Source: an uncultured Clostridia bacterium
GTDB lineage: Bacteria > Bacillota > Clostridia > TANB77 > CAG-508
Reading direction: 5' to 3'
DNA length: 38,148 nt
Assembly: GCA_947631145.1 (NCBI GenBank)
Contig: CANRKF010000012.1
Coordinates: forward strand, 1 to 38,148
Shown here piece by piece: positions 24,668 to 34,029 of the stretch; positions within the stretch are counted from its first letter, which is position 1, and each line of letters begins with the position of its first letter. The translations under genes were made by a program, and so were the position numbers. The notes beneath the pieces were generated by a model. It worked only from the letters and a program-made list of their open reading frames with translations. It ran no database searches and was not told the DNA's origin.

Positions 24668-26185
24668 TTAATTTTTCATTAATTTATTCCATTGTTTTGT
24701 TGTTACTTTTTTAAATTCTGTATCTTTTGGTATACCTAAAAATAACTTAAACCTTTCTTCCCATATACTATTCTTTTCGAAATTTGCATTCCATAAATAA
24801 TCTCCATATGGTAAATTTACTACTTCTATTACTTTACTTTCACTTTCATATTGTTTTAATATATATGAATTTCTTTCCATATTAGTTTTAAAAATAGGTA
24901 AGAATATACTACTAAGATATACAGCAAATACTGTAATTCCTATTCCTAATATTTTATTAAAAATTTCATTTTCTTCTACGCCTTCTTTATATAAAACTAA
25001 TATAATTAATATAAATATGCAATAGGTTGGAAAAAAGCATCTACTTCCTATTGGTTGTACTATAAATAGCGGTAAAGTTAAAATTGCAATACTTAATAAG
25101 TAGAAAATTAATTTTTGTTTTACTTCTTTCTTAGTGATGCAAACAAATGTTACTATAGCAATTGCCAAAAAGAAAATTATTGATATAAATAGTTCAAAAT
25201 ATGGTGTATATTTTAATAATATATTCCATGTAGGATTTACTTTTTTTATTACAGAATATATTATATATCCTATAATAGATACTATAGATAAATTTATTAA
25301 ACCCTTTTTTAATTTTGATGGTTTGTTGTTTTTTAAGAAATTATATATTGTTATTAAAAGTAAAGAAGCTAATACAATATTCAAGATTAAATTATTTAAA
25401 ATTAGTTCTTGATATATAGTTTTAAAGTTTTCTTGTACTTTTTCTATTAAAGATATAATTCCATTTGTTGGAATACTTCTATACCCATCCTCATTATTTG
25501 CAATATTTCCATAAGCACCATTAGAAAACATTAAAATTGCTCCTAATAAACTTCCAATAAAAAATGCTATATATTTTATTGGTACTTTTTTATACTTTAT
25601 AAAATAATATAACACTAATAATAATGAAATTACTACTAAATATATTGTTATATGTTCTACAAATAATGAACTACAAAATCCTAATACTAACAAACCAACA
25701 GCTGTTATAATATTAATATTTTTTTTATTTTTATATTCTTTACTGGTTTTATATATTAAATATAAAGCTAAAAGTATTAATACAGTTGGTAGTGCATAAT
25801 TTGTAAAACCAGAAGTCCATACAATTGCTTGTCTTAATATTAGCTTTGGAACAGATAATATTAAAAGGGTTGAAAGCAATAGTAGCGAAAATTTTTTATC
25901 ATCTGTTAGCTTATATGATAAATAAATTATTCCAAATATTGTAGCTACCATTACTATTACCCTTAGTAAAACAGACCTTGTTAATACAAGTACAATTAAA
26001 TTTCCTACATAACGACCATTATAATCTTTAAAAAATGTTTTTAACCTTTCTAAACCTATTGAGCTTCCCCATGCCCAGTCATCTCCTGAATATGGAAATA
26101 AAGAGCATAGAAAAATTAAAAATATTATAATAGCTAATATAGTAAATATTTTTTTACGATTTTTTGTGCATTCTTTATTATTCAA
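24668..26185 (-). CDS. DUF6056-like polytopic membrane protein
   Basis: The 505 residues start at TTG 26185, with AGAGG ten bases upstream. The first membrane segment is followed by FPYSGDDWAWGSSIGLERL and YNGRYVGNLIVLVL, the DDW...NGR signature of DUF6056/GtrII-like membrane proteins often found with surface polysaccharide genes. About eleven further membrane segments follow, with a conserved-looking aromatic C-terminal stretch (NLPYGDYLWNANFEKNSIWEERF). The acidic DD pair after the first segment is the kind used by GT-C glycosyltransferases for lipid-phosphate sugar donors. Activity and substrate are not known. It lies between the GT2-TagF gene and the YfhO-like gene, suggesting a joint role in modifying wall polymer. 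Confidence 0.72.
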   Translation of the reverse strand: MNNKECTKNRKKIFTILAIIIFLIFLCSLFPYSGDDWAWGSSIGLERLKTFFKDYNGRYVGNLIVLVLTRSVLLRVIVMVATIFGIIYLSYKLTDDKKFSLLLLSTLLILSVPKLILRQAIVWTSGFTNYALPTVLILLALYLIYKTSKEYKNKKNINIITAVGLLVLGFCSSLFVEHITIYLVVISLLLVLYYFIKYKKVPIKYIAFFIGSLLGAILMFSNGAYGNIANNEDGYRSIPTNGIISLIEKVQENFKTIYQELILNNLILNIVLASLLLITIYNFLKNNKPSKLKKGLINLSIVSIIGYIIYSVIKKVNPTWNILLKYTPYFELFISIIFFLAIAIVTFVCITKKEVKQKLIFYLLSIAILTLPLFIVQPIGSRCFFPTYCIFILIILVLYKEGVEENEIFNKILGIGITVFAVYLSSIFLPIFKTNMERNSYILKQYESESKVIEVVNLPYGDYLWNANFEKNSIWEERFKLFLGIPKDTEFKKVTTKQWNKLMKN

Positions 26186-26281
26186 TTTTATTTAACCTCT
26201 TTTCGCTCATTAAATTAAGCTTCTATAAAATGTACATTCTTTTTATAAATGGCCTTGACAATTGGTACATTTCACAAAGCT

Positions 26282-26356
26282 TACTTTATTTATTAAATTT
26301 CTAGTCTTTAATATTTATTAAAGTTCTATTTTTTAATATTCATTAAATTTTTATTT
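26282..26356. repeat. 25-bp tandem repeat, three units
   Basis: Units at 26282, 26307 and 26332 share TTTAATATTYATTAAA and a TTYTATTT ending. The last unit overlaps the stop codon of the GT2-TagF gene. Confidence 0.6.
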
Positions 26357-29029
26357 CTTAATTTCTTCATAAATTTTATCTCTAGAATTTTTTGTTTTAT
26401 AAAAGAAGTTTTCCATTTTATTTTTATACTTTTCTTCTGGAATAAAATTATTTTTTATATAATATTCTATTTTATTTATTAAATCCTCTGAGGTATAAAC
26501 CACATCTCCAAAAGCTTCTTCCAGTGGTAAATCCAACTTTCTATAAGTATGTAAACCTGCTTTAAATTCCTTAGGATCTGGTACAAAATAAGTAATTGGT
26601 ATATTGTGCTTTATAAAATCAAATTGAAAAGACGAATAATCAGTAATTAACATATCATATTCTTTTGGTGAAACTTCATTTTCACTTAAAATAATATTTT
26701 TACTACATTTATCCTCAAAAATTTCTTTATAGCAGTTAAAGTTTGGGTGAAGTTTAAATTCTAGTATTACATTACTTTCTTCTAAAATTTTCTTTAGCCT
26801 ATTTGAAGTAAGTAATTCTACATTTTTCTTATAAAAATTTGATTTTAGCATTTCTGGCATATTAGCTATTCTTTTTCTTTTTATAAGGTCTCCTACTAAA
26901 TATTTTCTCCACGATGGTGCATAAATAATTCTTTTAGTTTCATTATCTTTTTTGCTTGTATTATTGCTTTCTACTTCATTTTCTTTTTCGCCATCTATAT
27001 CAAATCTTGGCATTCCTGCTTTTATTAAATCTTGTTCATTGTATTTATAATTTTTAATTAAATTTTCTTTTTCAAATTCAGAAGAAATAACAATTTTATC
27101 AATTTCCTTATTCTCTTTTGCATACATTGATAATAAACTTGCGTATAAAATGCCATGTTGCAAATAAATTAGATCATAATTTGCAATATCTTTGTATAAA
27201 CCTATACTCTTTCCAAATGGACAATATATACCAAGTGATACATCTGATGTAATTATTTTTTCAGCACTTAAATAATACATTTTGTGTTTTAAACTTCCAA
27301 ATACAAGTAAATTTTTTCTTTCTTCTTTTGAAAATTTATTTTCTGCAACATCTTTTTGCCCATCATAAACATAATATCTTTTTATTCCATCTTTTATTTT
27401 AAAATCGTGTAAAAATTGATAATATCCATTATCATAAACATTATTTGCATCATAATATAGCCATACATTTTTCTTTTTATAAAACATGGCTAAAAGTCTA
27501 TATATATTACTTTTTACATTAGCTTTATTATGAATTACTGTATTTTTTAAATTTAAAGCTATTTTTTGTATTATATTTGGTTTGTTTTCAATTTCAAATA
27601 CATTTTTTTCTGGTATATATGAAATAATATATTTTTTATCCTTACTAAGCACTGAATATCTATTATAATTAGTGTTAAGGATACATACATTTGAAAAGAA
27701 GTGTTTTGCATTTAATTTCGTTTTATTTACAGTTTCAAAAAATTCAAATTCTTGTACTTCATCTAAATTTATTGTTTCTTCAAATTTATAAAAAGTATTT
27801 GTTTTAATGTTAGATTGATAATGCGATTTTACAGATTCTTCTAATGTTAATTCTTCTGTTTTTTGCTCACCATTTTTTGTTTTATACTTTAAGAAAACTT
27901 GTGGTTTTAATATTTCGCAAATTGGTGATTTTACACATCCTAACATATATAATTTTTTATTTTCTATTATTTTAAATCTACTAAAAGCAATTTCCATTGT
28001 TGATGAACTCATAAGTTCTTCGCCATTACTTACTATTGTAAAGCTTTTATTAGTGTGGGTTACATCTAAATCTATTCCCTTCATTTTAAAAATATAAAAC
28101 TTATGATAAATTGGCATTGCTGGCATATTTAAAATTATAGAATTTTCTATGTATTGTAAAACATTTTTTATTCTATTTAGTGCATTTTCATATTCTTTTT
28201 CTTCATAATGATATGGAAAAATTTCGTCTCTTTTTATTCTCCACCTTATGTTATTTAAAATAATAGCTTGTATGTAACTTGGTATTCTTCCTTCATTATC
28301 TTTAAATTTTTCTATTAGTTTTTCATTATATTTTATTAAGCTTTCAAAAGTATAATATGGATTTGATTTATTTTTAGTAACTGAACCTACATTTTTTCTA
28401 TAAATATAGGTTGCTTCTTTACAAAATCCAATTTTTTTCTTTTTCATTAATACTTCTGTATTAAAAGCTTCATCTTCTGAGTAGTTCATTTCTTTATTAA
28501 ATAAAACGTTATTAGCCTTTAAATTTTTAATAATAGTATTTATTGTAGATTGTCCTAAATATGGATTTTCTACTAAATCATATACACCTGTTCCTTTAGT
28601 GTAAAAAGAGTATCTATAATGTTTAGTTGGCTTTGCTTTTTCATTTTCGTATATAGTCATAGGATAAGTAACTAAATCTACTTCGTCATAATGTTTATTA
28701 AAGAATTTTATTAATAATTCAACAGTATTTTTTGATAAGGTATCATCAGAATCTAAAAATAGTATATATTTTCCTTCTGCTTTTTTTATTCCATTATTTC
28801 TTGCTTCTGATACACCTGCATTTTTTTGATTTATTAAAATTATATTTGAATATTTATTAGAAAATTTTTCACAAATTTCTTTGCTATTATCTGTAGAGCC
28901 ATCATTTATAAGTATGACTTGTATTTTTGAAAAGTCATATTTTTGATTTATTATAGATTTTATACTTTCTTCAACATATTCTTGACTATTATATACTGGT
29001 ATTATAACTGATAAATCATATTTAAACAT
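26351..29029 (-). CDS. GT2 glycosyltransferase fused to TagF-type polyol-phosphate transferase
   Basis: The 892 residues hold two enzymes. The N-terminus is a GT2 family glycosyltransferase: SVIIPVYNSQEYVEESIKS, VILINDGSTDNS, KNAGVSEARNNGI and the metal-binding FLDSDDTLS. After a middle region (about 320-520), the C-terminus is a CDP-glycerol glycerophosphotransferase-like (TagF) domain: IYLQHGILYASLLS, KAGMPRFDID, IIYAPSWRKYLVGD, EFKLHPNF and MLITDYSSFQFDFI. The fusion implies one peripheral membrane protein that both adds a sugar and transfers polyol phosphate to a wall polymer on the cytoplasmic face. Substrates are not readable from sequence. AAGGAG precedes the ATG. It follows two stand-alone TagF-type genes, so the cluster encodes three such enzymes. 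Confidence 0.85.
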   Translation of the reverse strand: MFKYDLSVIIPVYNSQEYVEESIKSIINQKYDFSKIQVILINDGSTDNSKEICEKFSNKYSNIILINQKNAGVSEARNNGIKKAEGKYILFLDSDDTLSKNTVELLIKFFNKHYDEVDLVTYPMTIYENEKAKPTKHYRYSFYTKGTGVYDLVENPYLGQSTINTIIKNLKANNVLFNKEMNYSEDEAFNTEVLMKKKKIGFCKEATYIYRKNVGSVTKNKSNPYYTFESLIKYNEKLIEKFKDNEGRIPSYIQAIILNNIRWRIKRDEIFPYHYEEKEYENALNRIKNVLQYIENSIILNMPAMPIYHKFYIFKMKGIDLDVTHTNKSFTIVSNGEELMSSSTMEIAFSRFKIIENKKLYMLGCVKSPICEILKPQVFLKYKTKNGEQKTEELTLEESVKSHYQSNIKTNTFYKFEETINLDEVQEFEFFETVNKTKLNAKHFFSNVCILNTNYNRYSVLSKDKKYIISYIPEKNVFEIENKPNIIQKIALNLKNTVIHNKANVKSNIYRLLAMFYKKKNVWLYYDANNVYDNGYYQFLHDFKIKDGIKRYYVYDGQKDVAENKFSKEERKNLLVFGSLKHKMYYLSAEKIITSDVSLGIYCPFGKSIGLYKDIANYDLIYLQHGILYASLLSMYAKENKEIDKIVISSEFEKENLIKNYKYNEQDLIKAGMPRFDIDGEKENEVESNNTSKKDNETKRIIYAPSWRKYLVGDLIKRKRIANMPEMLKSNFYKKNVELLTSNRLKKILEESNVILEFKLHPNFNCYKEIFEDKCSKNIILSENEVSPKEYDMLITDYSSFQFDFIKHNIPITYFVPDPKEFKAGLHTYRKLDLPLEEAFGDVVYTSEDLINKIEYYIKNNFIPEEKYKNKMENFFYKTKNSRDKIYEEIKK

Positions 29030-29229
29030 TTTTGTACTCCTTTTATTGTTACTTAATTTATTGAACTTTTTAATACTATGGTTTATTAATTTTTTTAACT
29101 TTTATTATGTGGTATTTTTTATATTAAAGTTTATGAATTTTTATTTTTTAATATTAATGAATTTTTTTATATGACATATTTTCTAATATTAAAATTTATA
29201 ATTTTTTATGCTATTTTTAATATTAAGTT

Positions 29230-30363
29230 TTATTGCTTTTCAGTAAAATTACTTATTATAAACTCAGTTAAAGTTTTTGTAGCATTTTTACTTAAATTTT
29301 CTACATATTTGTTGCAAAAGTTCTGTTCCTTTTCTATATTGTATTCCTTTGCTTGTATTAATTTCATAATTTCACTAAAACTTGTACATATTGGTCCAGG
29401 CATTTCTTCTTTATAGTTAATATATGTTCCTCTATCGTCCATATAAGTTTCATAATCGTATGCATATAAATATATAGGCTTTTTTGTAACTGCTGCTTCA
29501 TATACAATTGCAGAATAATCTGTAATAATATAATCTCCTATATGTAAAAGCTCCATTCCTGTCAAAAACTTTCCTTTTTGTATTTTTTTATTATCTACAT
29601 ATATTAGTTCTGTTCCATTGTGTAATTTTATAATTAAGTTATATTTTTCAAAAGGAATTTCTTTTACTATTTGTTCTATAGGAATATTATTTTCCTTTCT
29701 TTGTGTAGGGCAATATAATATATTTTCCTTTTTGTTATTAGCTTCTGGATATTTTTCAAAAAAGCTTTTTTGTACTTTATTTTTTTCTTTTTCAGACTGT
29801 AAAAAATCCACTCTAGGTAAATTCATTACTTTCATTTGACTAGGTTCTGCATTAAATGCTTCTCTAAAAAATTCTTTAGAAGTATTACTAGATGTTAAAA
29901 TGTAAGTATAATTACAGTGCATTTTCATTACTTTAGCTAATTTTTCATCTCTTCCATCTTTTTTTCCTAAGGCAGAATAACCAAATTTTTTTAGTGAGCC
30001 TAAAGCATGCCAAATTTGTATTACTGTAAGACTTTCCTTTTGCTTTAAAATACAAACTGGAATACAATAGCTATCTAATATAACCACTTTTGAAGTTGCA
30101 ATATGATACATTTGCTTAAACATATGAAAAGTATATTTTACTTTATTTGCTAAGCCATTTTCTAATCTCTTACAAAGTGTAACAATTTTTATATTAGATT
30201 TTTCTTTTTTCAATTCACTAATTAGCATTTTATAATCCATAGGAATTTCATTAGATTGCCTACTAATAAATGTTATTTTATTTTTTTGAGTTGGAAATAA
30301 TTTTATAAAAAAATATATAACATTTAAAAACGCAATTCCTATTTTTAAAGCAATTGCTTGCAT
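29230..30363 (-). CDS. CDP-glycerol/ribitol phosphotransferase family protein
   Basis: This single-domain TagB/TagF-type enzyme has 377 residues from ATG 30363. A longer in-frame start at 30393 lacks a ribosome site, while AAAGGA lies before 30363. The N-terminus has a hydrophobic membrane-associating helix (GIAFLNVIYFFIKLF). Family motifs follow: VIQIWHALGSLKKFGY with the catalytic-type His, YILTSSNTSKEFFREAF, ILYCPTQRKENN, IIKLHNGTEL and IITDYSAIVYEAA, then KPIYLYAYDYETYMDDRG. Such enzymes prime or extend the polyol-phosphate chain of wall teichoic acid in the cytoplasm. Whether this one is the primase (TarB-like) or a polymerase is not decidable by eye. It is cotranscribed with its neighbours by position. 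Confidence 0.85.
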   Translation of the reverse strand: MQAIALKIGIAFLNVIYFFIKLFPTQKNKITFISRQSNEIPMDYKMLISELKKEKSNIKIVTLCKRLENGLANKVKYTFHMFKQMYHIATSKVVILDSYCIPVCILKQKESLTVIQIWHALGSLKKFGYSALGKKDGRDEKLAKVMKMHCNYTYILTSSNTSKEFFREAFNAEPSQMKVMNLPRVDFLQSEKEKNKVQKSFFEKYPEANNKKENILYCPTQRKENNIPIEQIVKEIPFEKYNLIIKLHNGTELIYVDNKKIQKGKFLTGMELLHIGDYIITDYSAIVYEAAVTKKPIYLYAYDYETYMDDRGTYINYKEEMPGPICTSFSEIMKLIQAKEYNIEKEQNFCNKYVENLSKNATKTLTEFIISNFTEKQ

Positions 30364-30497
30364 TTTAATTTCATTCCTTTCTAATGCGCACATCTGATTG
30401 GAAAATAATTAATTTTTCAATCTTTTCTCCTAAACTGCATTAATTTATAATTTTTGCTATATTAATTTTGTTCTATTATTTTCATTTCCATCTAAAA

Positions 30498-30622
30498 TTG
30501 CTTATAAATCGTGCTATTATGTAAATTATTTTTCATTAAATTTGTTTATAAATCACACTATTATGTAAATTATTTCTCATTAAATTTGTTTATAAATTGC
30601 ACTATTATGTAAATTATTTTTC
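30498..30622. repeat. 44-bp tandem repeat, 2.8 units
   Basis: Units start at 30498, 30542 and 30586 with an exact 44-base period and share CTATTATGTAAATTATTT. The third unit covers the stop codon of the upstream TagF-type gene (30614-30616), so the array arose from, or grew into, a coding end. Copy number may vary between strains. Confidence 0.8.
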
Positions 30623-31786
30623 TTTTTTAGTTTCAAAAATCCACTTGCAAGTTTTTTCAGTAGAATGTCCATCACATGCTCCTACAAATTTTTCTTTAAA
30701 TACTTTCCTTTTTTCCTCTTCTAAGCTTTCACTTTGTATCGCATTTAATAGCTCTTCATTTGTTTTTGCTACCTTGCCATATACATATTCTTTAAATGGA
30801 AAATACAAACCTCTATCATTTTCATAAAGCTCTAAATCATAAGCAAAATATATTATTGGTTTATTTACAAAAACATAATCAAAAATAAGTGATGAATAAT
30901 CTGTTATTAAAATATCTGTTACTAACATTAAATCATTTATGTCTCTTTCTTCAGATAAATCATAATAAAAATCAGAATATTTTTTGTACTTATTAAACTT
31001 TTTTGCATTTTGTTTTTTAGAAGATATTTTATTATAAATAAATGGATGCCATTTAAAAATAAAAATATAATTTTGTTGTTTTAATTTCTTATATATTTTT
31101 TCTAAATCTAGTTTTTCTAAGTCATAATCTGCATCATAATACTGCGTTCCTCTATAAGTTGGAGCAAATAAAATTACTTTTTTTCCTTTCATAAAAGGAT
31201 ATTTTTCTAATAATTCTGCTTTTTTAGAATTTATATATTCTTTATTAAAGAATATATCTGTTCTTGGAAAGCCCTTTGCTTGCACCTTTTCAATATCAAG
31301 TGAAAAGGCTTCTGCATAGCATGGTCTAATTGCTTCAGAACTAGTAATAACTTTAGTGTACTTTTTATAACCTTTATGAATTCTTTTTAAATCTGTTTTT
31401 TCTCTGCTATGGCCGAACTTTTTAAAAGCACCTGGACCATGCCACAATTGTACTAATTCTTGATTTTTTCTTACTTTCATATAAGAGGTAGCTTGTACTA
31501 AATCTTCTAAAAGTATATATCTTGAAGTAGATAAGTAGTATACTTTTTTAATTTTGGTTTTAAAGCTAATTTTTGCCCCTTTTCTTTTTATTTGTACAAT
31601 TTTTTCATATTTATTATCTGGTAAATAATCATAAACGCTTTTTAAATTTCCTCCAAGAACTGCTCTATCATCTGATATAAAAAGCACTCTGTTATTTACT
31701 AAAGGAAATAATATAAATATTCTATTTAAAATCATAATTACAAATTGACCAATTTTTCTAATTACTTTTTTGAAAAATTTCTTCAC
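30614..31786 (-). CDS. CDP-glycerol/ribitol phosphotransferase family protein (TagF/TarL-like)
   Basis: This 390-residue TagF-type enzyme starts at GTG 31786, with AAGGAG 12 bases upstream. An N-terminal basic/hydrophobic helix (KIGQFVIMILNRIFILFPLV) probably binds the membrane. Motifs in order are LVQLWHGPGAFKKFGH, VITSSEAIRPCYAEAF, AKGFPRTDIFF, VILFAPTYRGTQYYDADY, FIFKWHPFIYNK and ILITDYSSLIFDYVFVNKP, then YFAYDLELYENDRGLYF. The complete set of His/Asp-containing motifs suggests an active transferase. Because tarI and tarJ lie directly upstream, a ribitol-phosphate primase/polymerase role like TarF/TarL is a reasonable inference, but glycerol phosphate cannot be excluded. Confidence 0.87.
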   Translation of the reverse strand: MKKFFKKVIRKIGQFVIMILNRIFILFPLVNNRVLFISDDRAVLGGNLKSVYDYLPDNKYEKIVQIKRKGAKISFKTKIKKVYYLSTSRYILLEDLVQATSYMKVRKNQELVQLWHGPGAFKKFGHSREKTDLKRIHKGYKKYTKVITSSEAIRPCYAEAFSLDIEKVQAKGFPRTDIFFNKEYINSKKAELLEKYPFMKGKKVILFAPTYRGTQYYDADYDLEKLDLEKIYKKLKQQNYIFIFKWHPFIYNKISSKKQNAKKFNKYKKYSDFYYDLSEERDINDLMLVTDILITDYSSLIFDYVFVNKPIIYFAYDLELYENDRGLYFPFKEYVYGKVAKTNEELLNAIQSESLEEEKRKVFKEKFVGACDGHSTEKTCKWIFETKKEK

Positions 31787-31840
31787 TATAATTTATTCTC
31801 CTTTTAATATTTTAACATTAGTTTTTTAAAAAATTTCATT

Positions 31841-31886
31841 CTTTTCTTGCTTCGCTCAAACGCATAGAAATATTTCTTTCAAACTA
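31841..31886. repeat. Intercistronic repeat family in the tar cluster (three copies)
   Basis: TTTCTTGCTTYGCTCRAANG occurs between tarJ and the TagF-type gene (31841-31864) and between tagG and tagH (34851-34874). A more divergent copy lies between tarI and tarJ (33042-33064). The first two also share TTCTTTCAAACTA (31874-31886 and 34898-34910). On the transcript they read GAGCRAAGCAAGAAA, 50-90 bases before the next start codon. Confidence 0.55.
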
Positions 31887-31950
31887 AACTCTTATTGTGC
31901 ACTATTTAATTTTTTTAATTTGATTATATATTTATTAAATTCTTTTCAAA

Positions 31951-32967
31951 TTAAAAATTCCATTTCATAACTGTTTTAAAGTCGTTATTTAAGTCCCTTT
32001 CAAAAGCTTCGTTTATATCATTTAATTGATTAATTTCTATTTCTTCTGAAATAATATTGCTTAAATATCCTTGTATTTGCTTGTCCTGTGCTAATTCAAC
32101 TGCCTTTTCAAAATCTTCATAACCACTTCTACTACTACCTACAAGAACTAAACCTTTTTCTAGTACCATTCTAGTATTAATTCCTATAGGATCTTCTGAT
32201 ACACCAAGCAAAGCTATAGTACCTTCTGGATTAATATGATCTATTATTTGATTTACAGCATCCGCCGATTTATTTCCACCAACACATTCAAAGGCATGAT
32301 CTACTTGAAAGTTTGGCTCTATATCTGTAATTAATTTCACTTCATCTGCAAAAGAAAAGTATGAAAGTTTTTCCATTCTTGTTCCTAATACAATAATTTT
32401 GCTATCTGGAAAATAACTTTTAAGTAATAAAGTAGTAATATAACCAACTGTTCCACATCCCCAAACTCCAATTGTATTTCTTCTTTTATGGCTTTTCCTT
32501 AAAAAGCTTTCTATACCGCTTATAGAAACACTACAAAGTTCAAGTAATGAGCCTACATTTTCTTCAATATTACGTATTGGTATAATTCTATCTCTATCCA
32601 TATAAACTACATTTTGCATAAATCCATCTGCTGAACTTGAACGAAATTTAGAACTTCTTAAATAATTTTCATGAATTATATCATCTTTTTCTACAGGAGT
32701 ATTAGGTATTAAAACTACTTTTTCACCTTTTTGGTATTCACCTTTTTTATCATAAACAACTTCTCCAACTGCTTCATGTATAAGTCCAAGTGGTAATTTT
32801 TTATCTAAAACTTCTTTTTTTCTTCTGCCTTGATAATAACGTTGATCTGCTGCACAAATTGATAAATAAGTTGGTCTTACTATTACCATACTATCTTCAT
32901 ATTGCTCGTCCTTAAAAAAAGTTTCTATATTTTTTGGAGATACTAATTTTACAATTTCATTTATCAT
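31951..32967 (-). CDS. tarJ: TarJ-like ribitol-5-phosphate dehydrogenase
   Basis: This medium-chain alcohol dehydrogenase-like enzyme of 338 residues is expected to reduce ribulose 5-phosphate to ribitol 5-phosphate with NADPH for CDP-ribitol. The start is placed at 32967 because AGAGG lies six bases before it; an in-frame ATG at 33009 has no site. Visible features are the zinc-site region YLSICAADQRYYQGRR and LGLIHEAVGEVV, the Rossmann motif IGVWGCGTVGYITTLLL, and HAFECVGGNKSADAV. The length and the Cys/His pattern match TarJ. It follows tarI, its pathway partner, by about 130 bases, with an intercistronic repeat in the gap. Confidence 0.88.
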   Translation of the reverse strand: MINEIVKLVSPKNIETFFKDEQYEDSMVIVRPTYLSICAADQRYYQGRRKKEVLDKKLPLGLIHEAVGEVVYDKKGEYQKGEKVVLIPNTPVEKDDIIHENYLRSSKFRSSSADGFMQNVVYMDRDRIIPIRNIEENVGSLLELCSVSISGIESFLRKSHKRRNTIGVWGCGTVGYITTLLLKSYFPDSKIIVLGTRMEKLSYFSFADEVKLITDIEPNFQVDHAFECVGGNKSADAVNQIIDHINPEGTIALLGVSEDPIGINTRMVLEKGLVLVGSSRSGYEDFEKAVELAQDKQIQGYLSNIISEEIEINQLNDINEAFERDLNNDFKTVMKWNF

Positions 32968-33100
32968 ATTAACCTCTATTCCATCTCTTCGCTCGGCACT
33001 AAGTGCCATGAAAAAATTTTTTTATTTTTCACACTAAAATTCCTTTCTTGCTTTGCCTAGAAGGTAATACATCAGTTATGAAAATTTACTCTACTTATAA

Positions 33101-33814
33101 CTATTCTTCTCCATCTTTTAAATTATTAAGCATTAAATTTGCCATTTTTAAATCATATTTTGTAGTAACCTTCATATTGTAGCTTTCACCAATAACTATT
33201 CCTACTGGCTTTTCTTTTAATATGTATACTTTAGCTGCATCTGTTAAAATTTCTTTTTCTTCAGCTGTTAAAGCTTCATAAGTTTTTATAAATTCACTTA
33301 CATTAAAACTTTGTGGAGTTTGACCTTGATACATATAACTTCTAACAGGTATATTTGATAAAACATTTCCATCAGTTGATTCTACAATAGTATCTACTGC
33401 AGGAATTACAGTATCTGTTGCGCCATATTTTTGACATAATTTTACATTATCTTCTATAATTCTTTGTGTAACAAATGGTCTTACTGCATCATGTGTTACT
33501 ACAATGTTGCTATCATCTTTGTAGTTTTCATTAATATATTTGCATACATTCATTACAGTTTCATTTCTAGAAGCTCCGCCTTTAATAACATGAATTCTAC
33601 TATCACTGCAATATTTATCTATTATATCTTCTGTATAGCTTACCCAATTTTCTGGAACAGCAACTATAATTTCATCAATTGATGCTGAAATTAAAAATTG
33701 CTCTATTGTATGAATAATAATTGGTTTTTGTCCTAGCATTAAAAATTGTTTTGGTAAATCGGTTTTTCCCATTCTAGTACCACTGCCTCCAGCAAGTATT
33801 CCTGCAAAGTTCAT
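33101..33814 (-). CDS. tarI: TarI-like ribitol-5-phosphate cytidylyltransferase
   Basis: This 237-residue IspD-family nucleotidyltransferase activates ribitol 5-phosphate with CTP to CDP-ribitol. The CTP-binding start is FAGILAGGSGTRMGKTDLPK. Further family motifs are GGASRNETVMNVC, THDAVRPFVT, YMYQGQTPQSFN and a C-terminal YNMKVTTKYDLKMANLML. By sequence alone IspD of isoprenoid synthesis is hard to exclude. The adjacent tarJ and the teichoic acid neighbours decide for TarI. AGGAGG precedes the ATG. Upstream lies a gap of about 215 bases full of TTGCATATT-type repeats. Confidence 0.88.
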   Translation of the reverse strand: MNFAGILAGGSGTRMGKTDLPKQFLMLGQKPIIIHTIEQFLISASIDEIIVAVPENWVSYTEDIIDKYCSDSRIHVIKGGASRNETVMNVCKYINENYKDDSNIVVTHDAVRPFVTQRIIEDNVKLCQKYGATDTVIPAVDTIVESTDGNVLSNIPVRSYMYQGQTPQSFNVSEFIKTYEALTAEEKEILTDAAKVYILKEKPVGIVIGESYNMKVTTKYDLKMANLMLNNLKDGEE

Positions 33815-33839
33815 ATTTTTTTCCTCCTATTATATATAA

Positions 33840-34029
33840 TTTATATATTGCTTTATTTATTTTGCATATTACATATTGCTTATTATTTATATTTTTATTT
33901 TTTGCATATTTCTTATTATTTTGTTTATTGCTTATACTTTGTATATTGTGCTTACTTTTTATATTTTTAATATTGCATATTTTTACATATGTTTAATATT
34001 TTGCATATTTAGTTTTTATTATTTTTTAT
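33840..34029. repeat. Degenerate TTGCATATT-type repeats
   Basis: The tarI-tagH gap is almost pure A/T and holds several copies of TTTTGCATATT and TATTGCTTAT variants. No terminator or promoter of good quality was seen in it. Confidence 0.5.

Noticed and set aside
30498..30622. CRISPR array
   Set aside because: The 44-bp units are contiguous tandem repeats without unique spacers and overlap a gene end.
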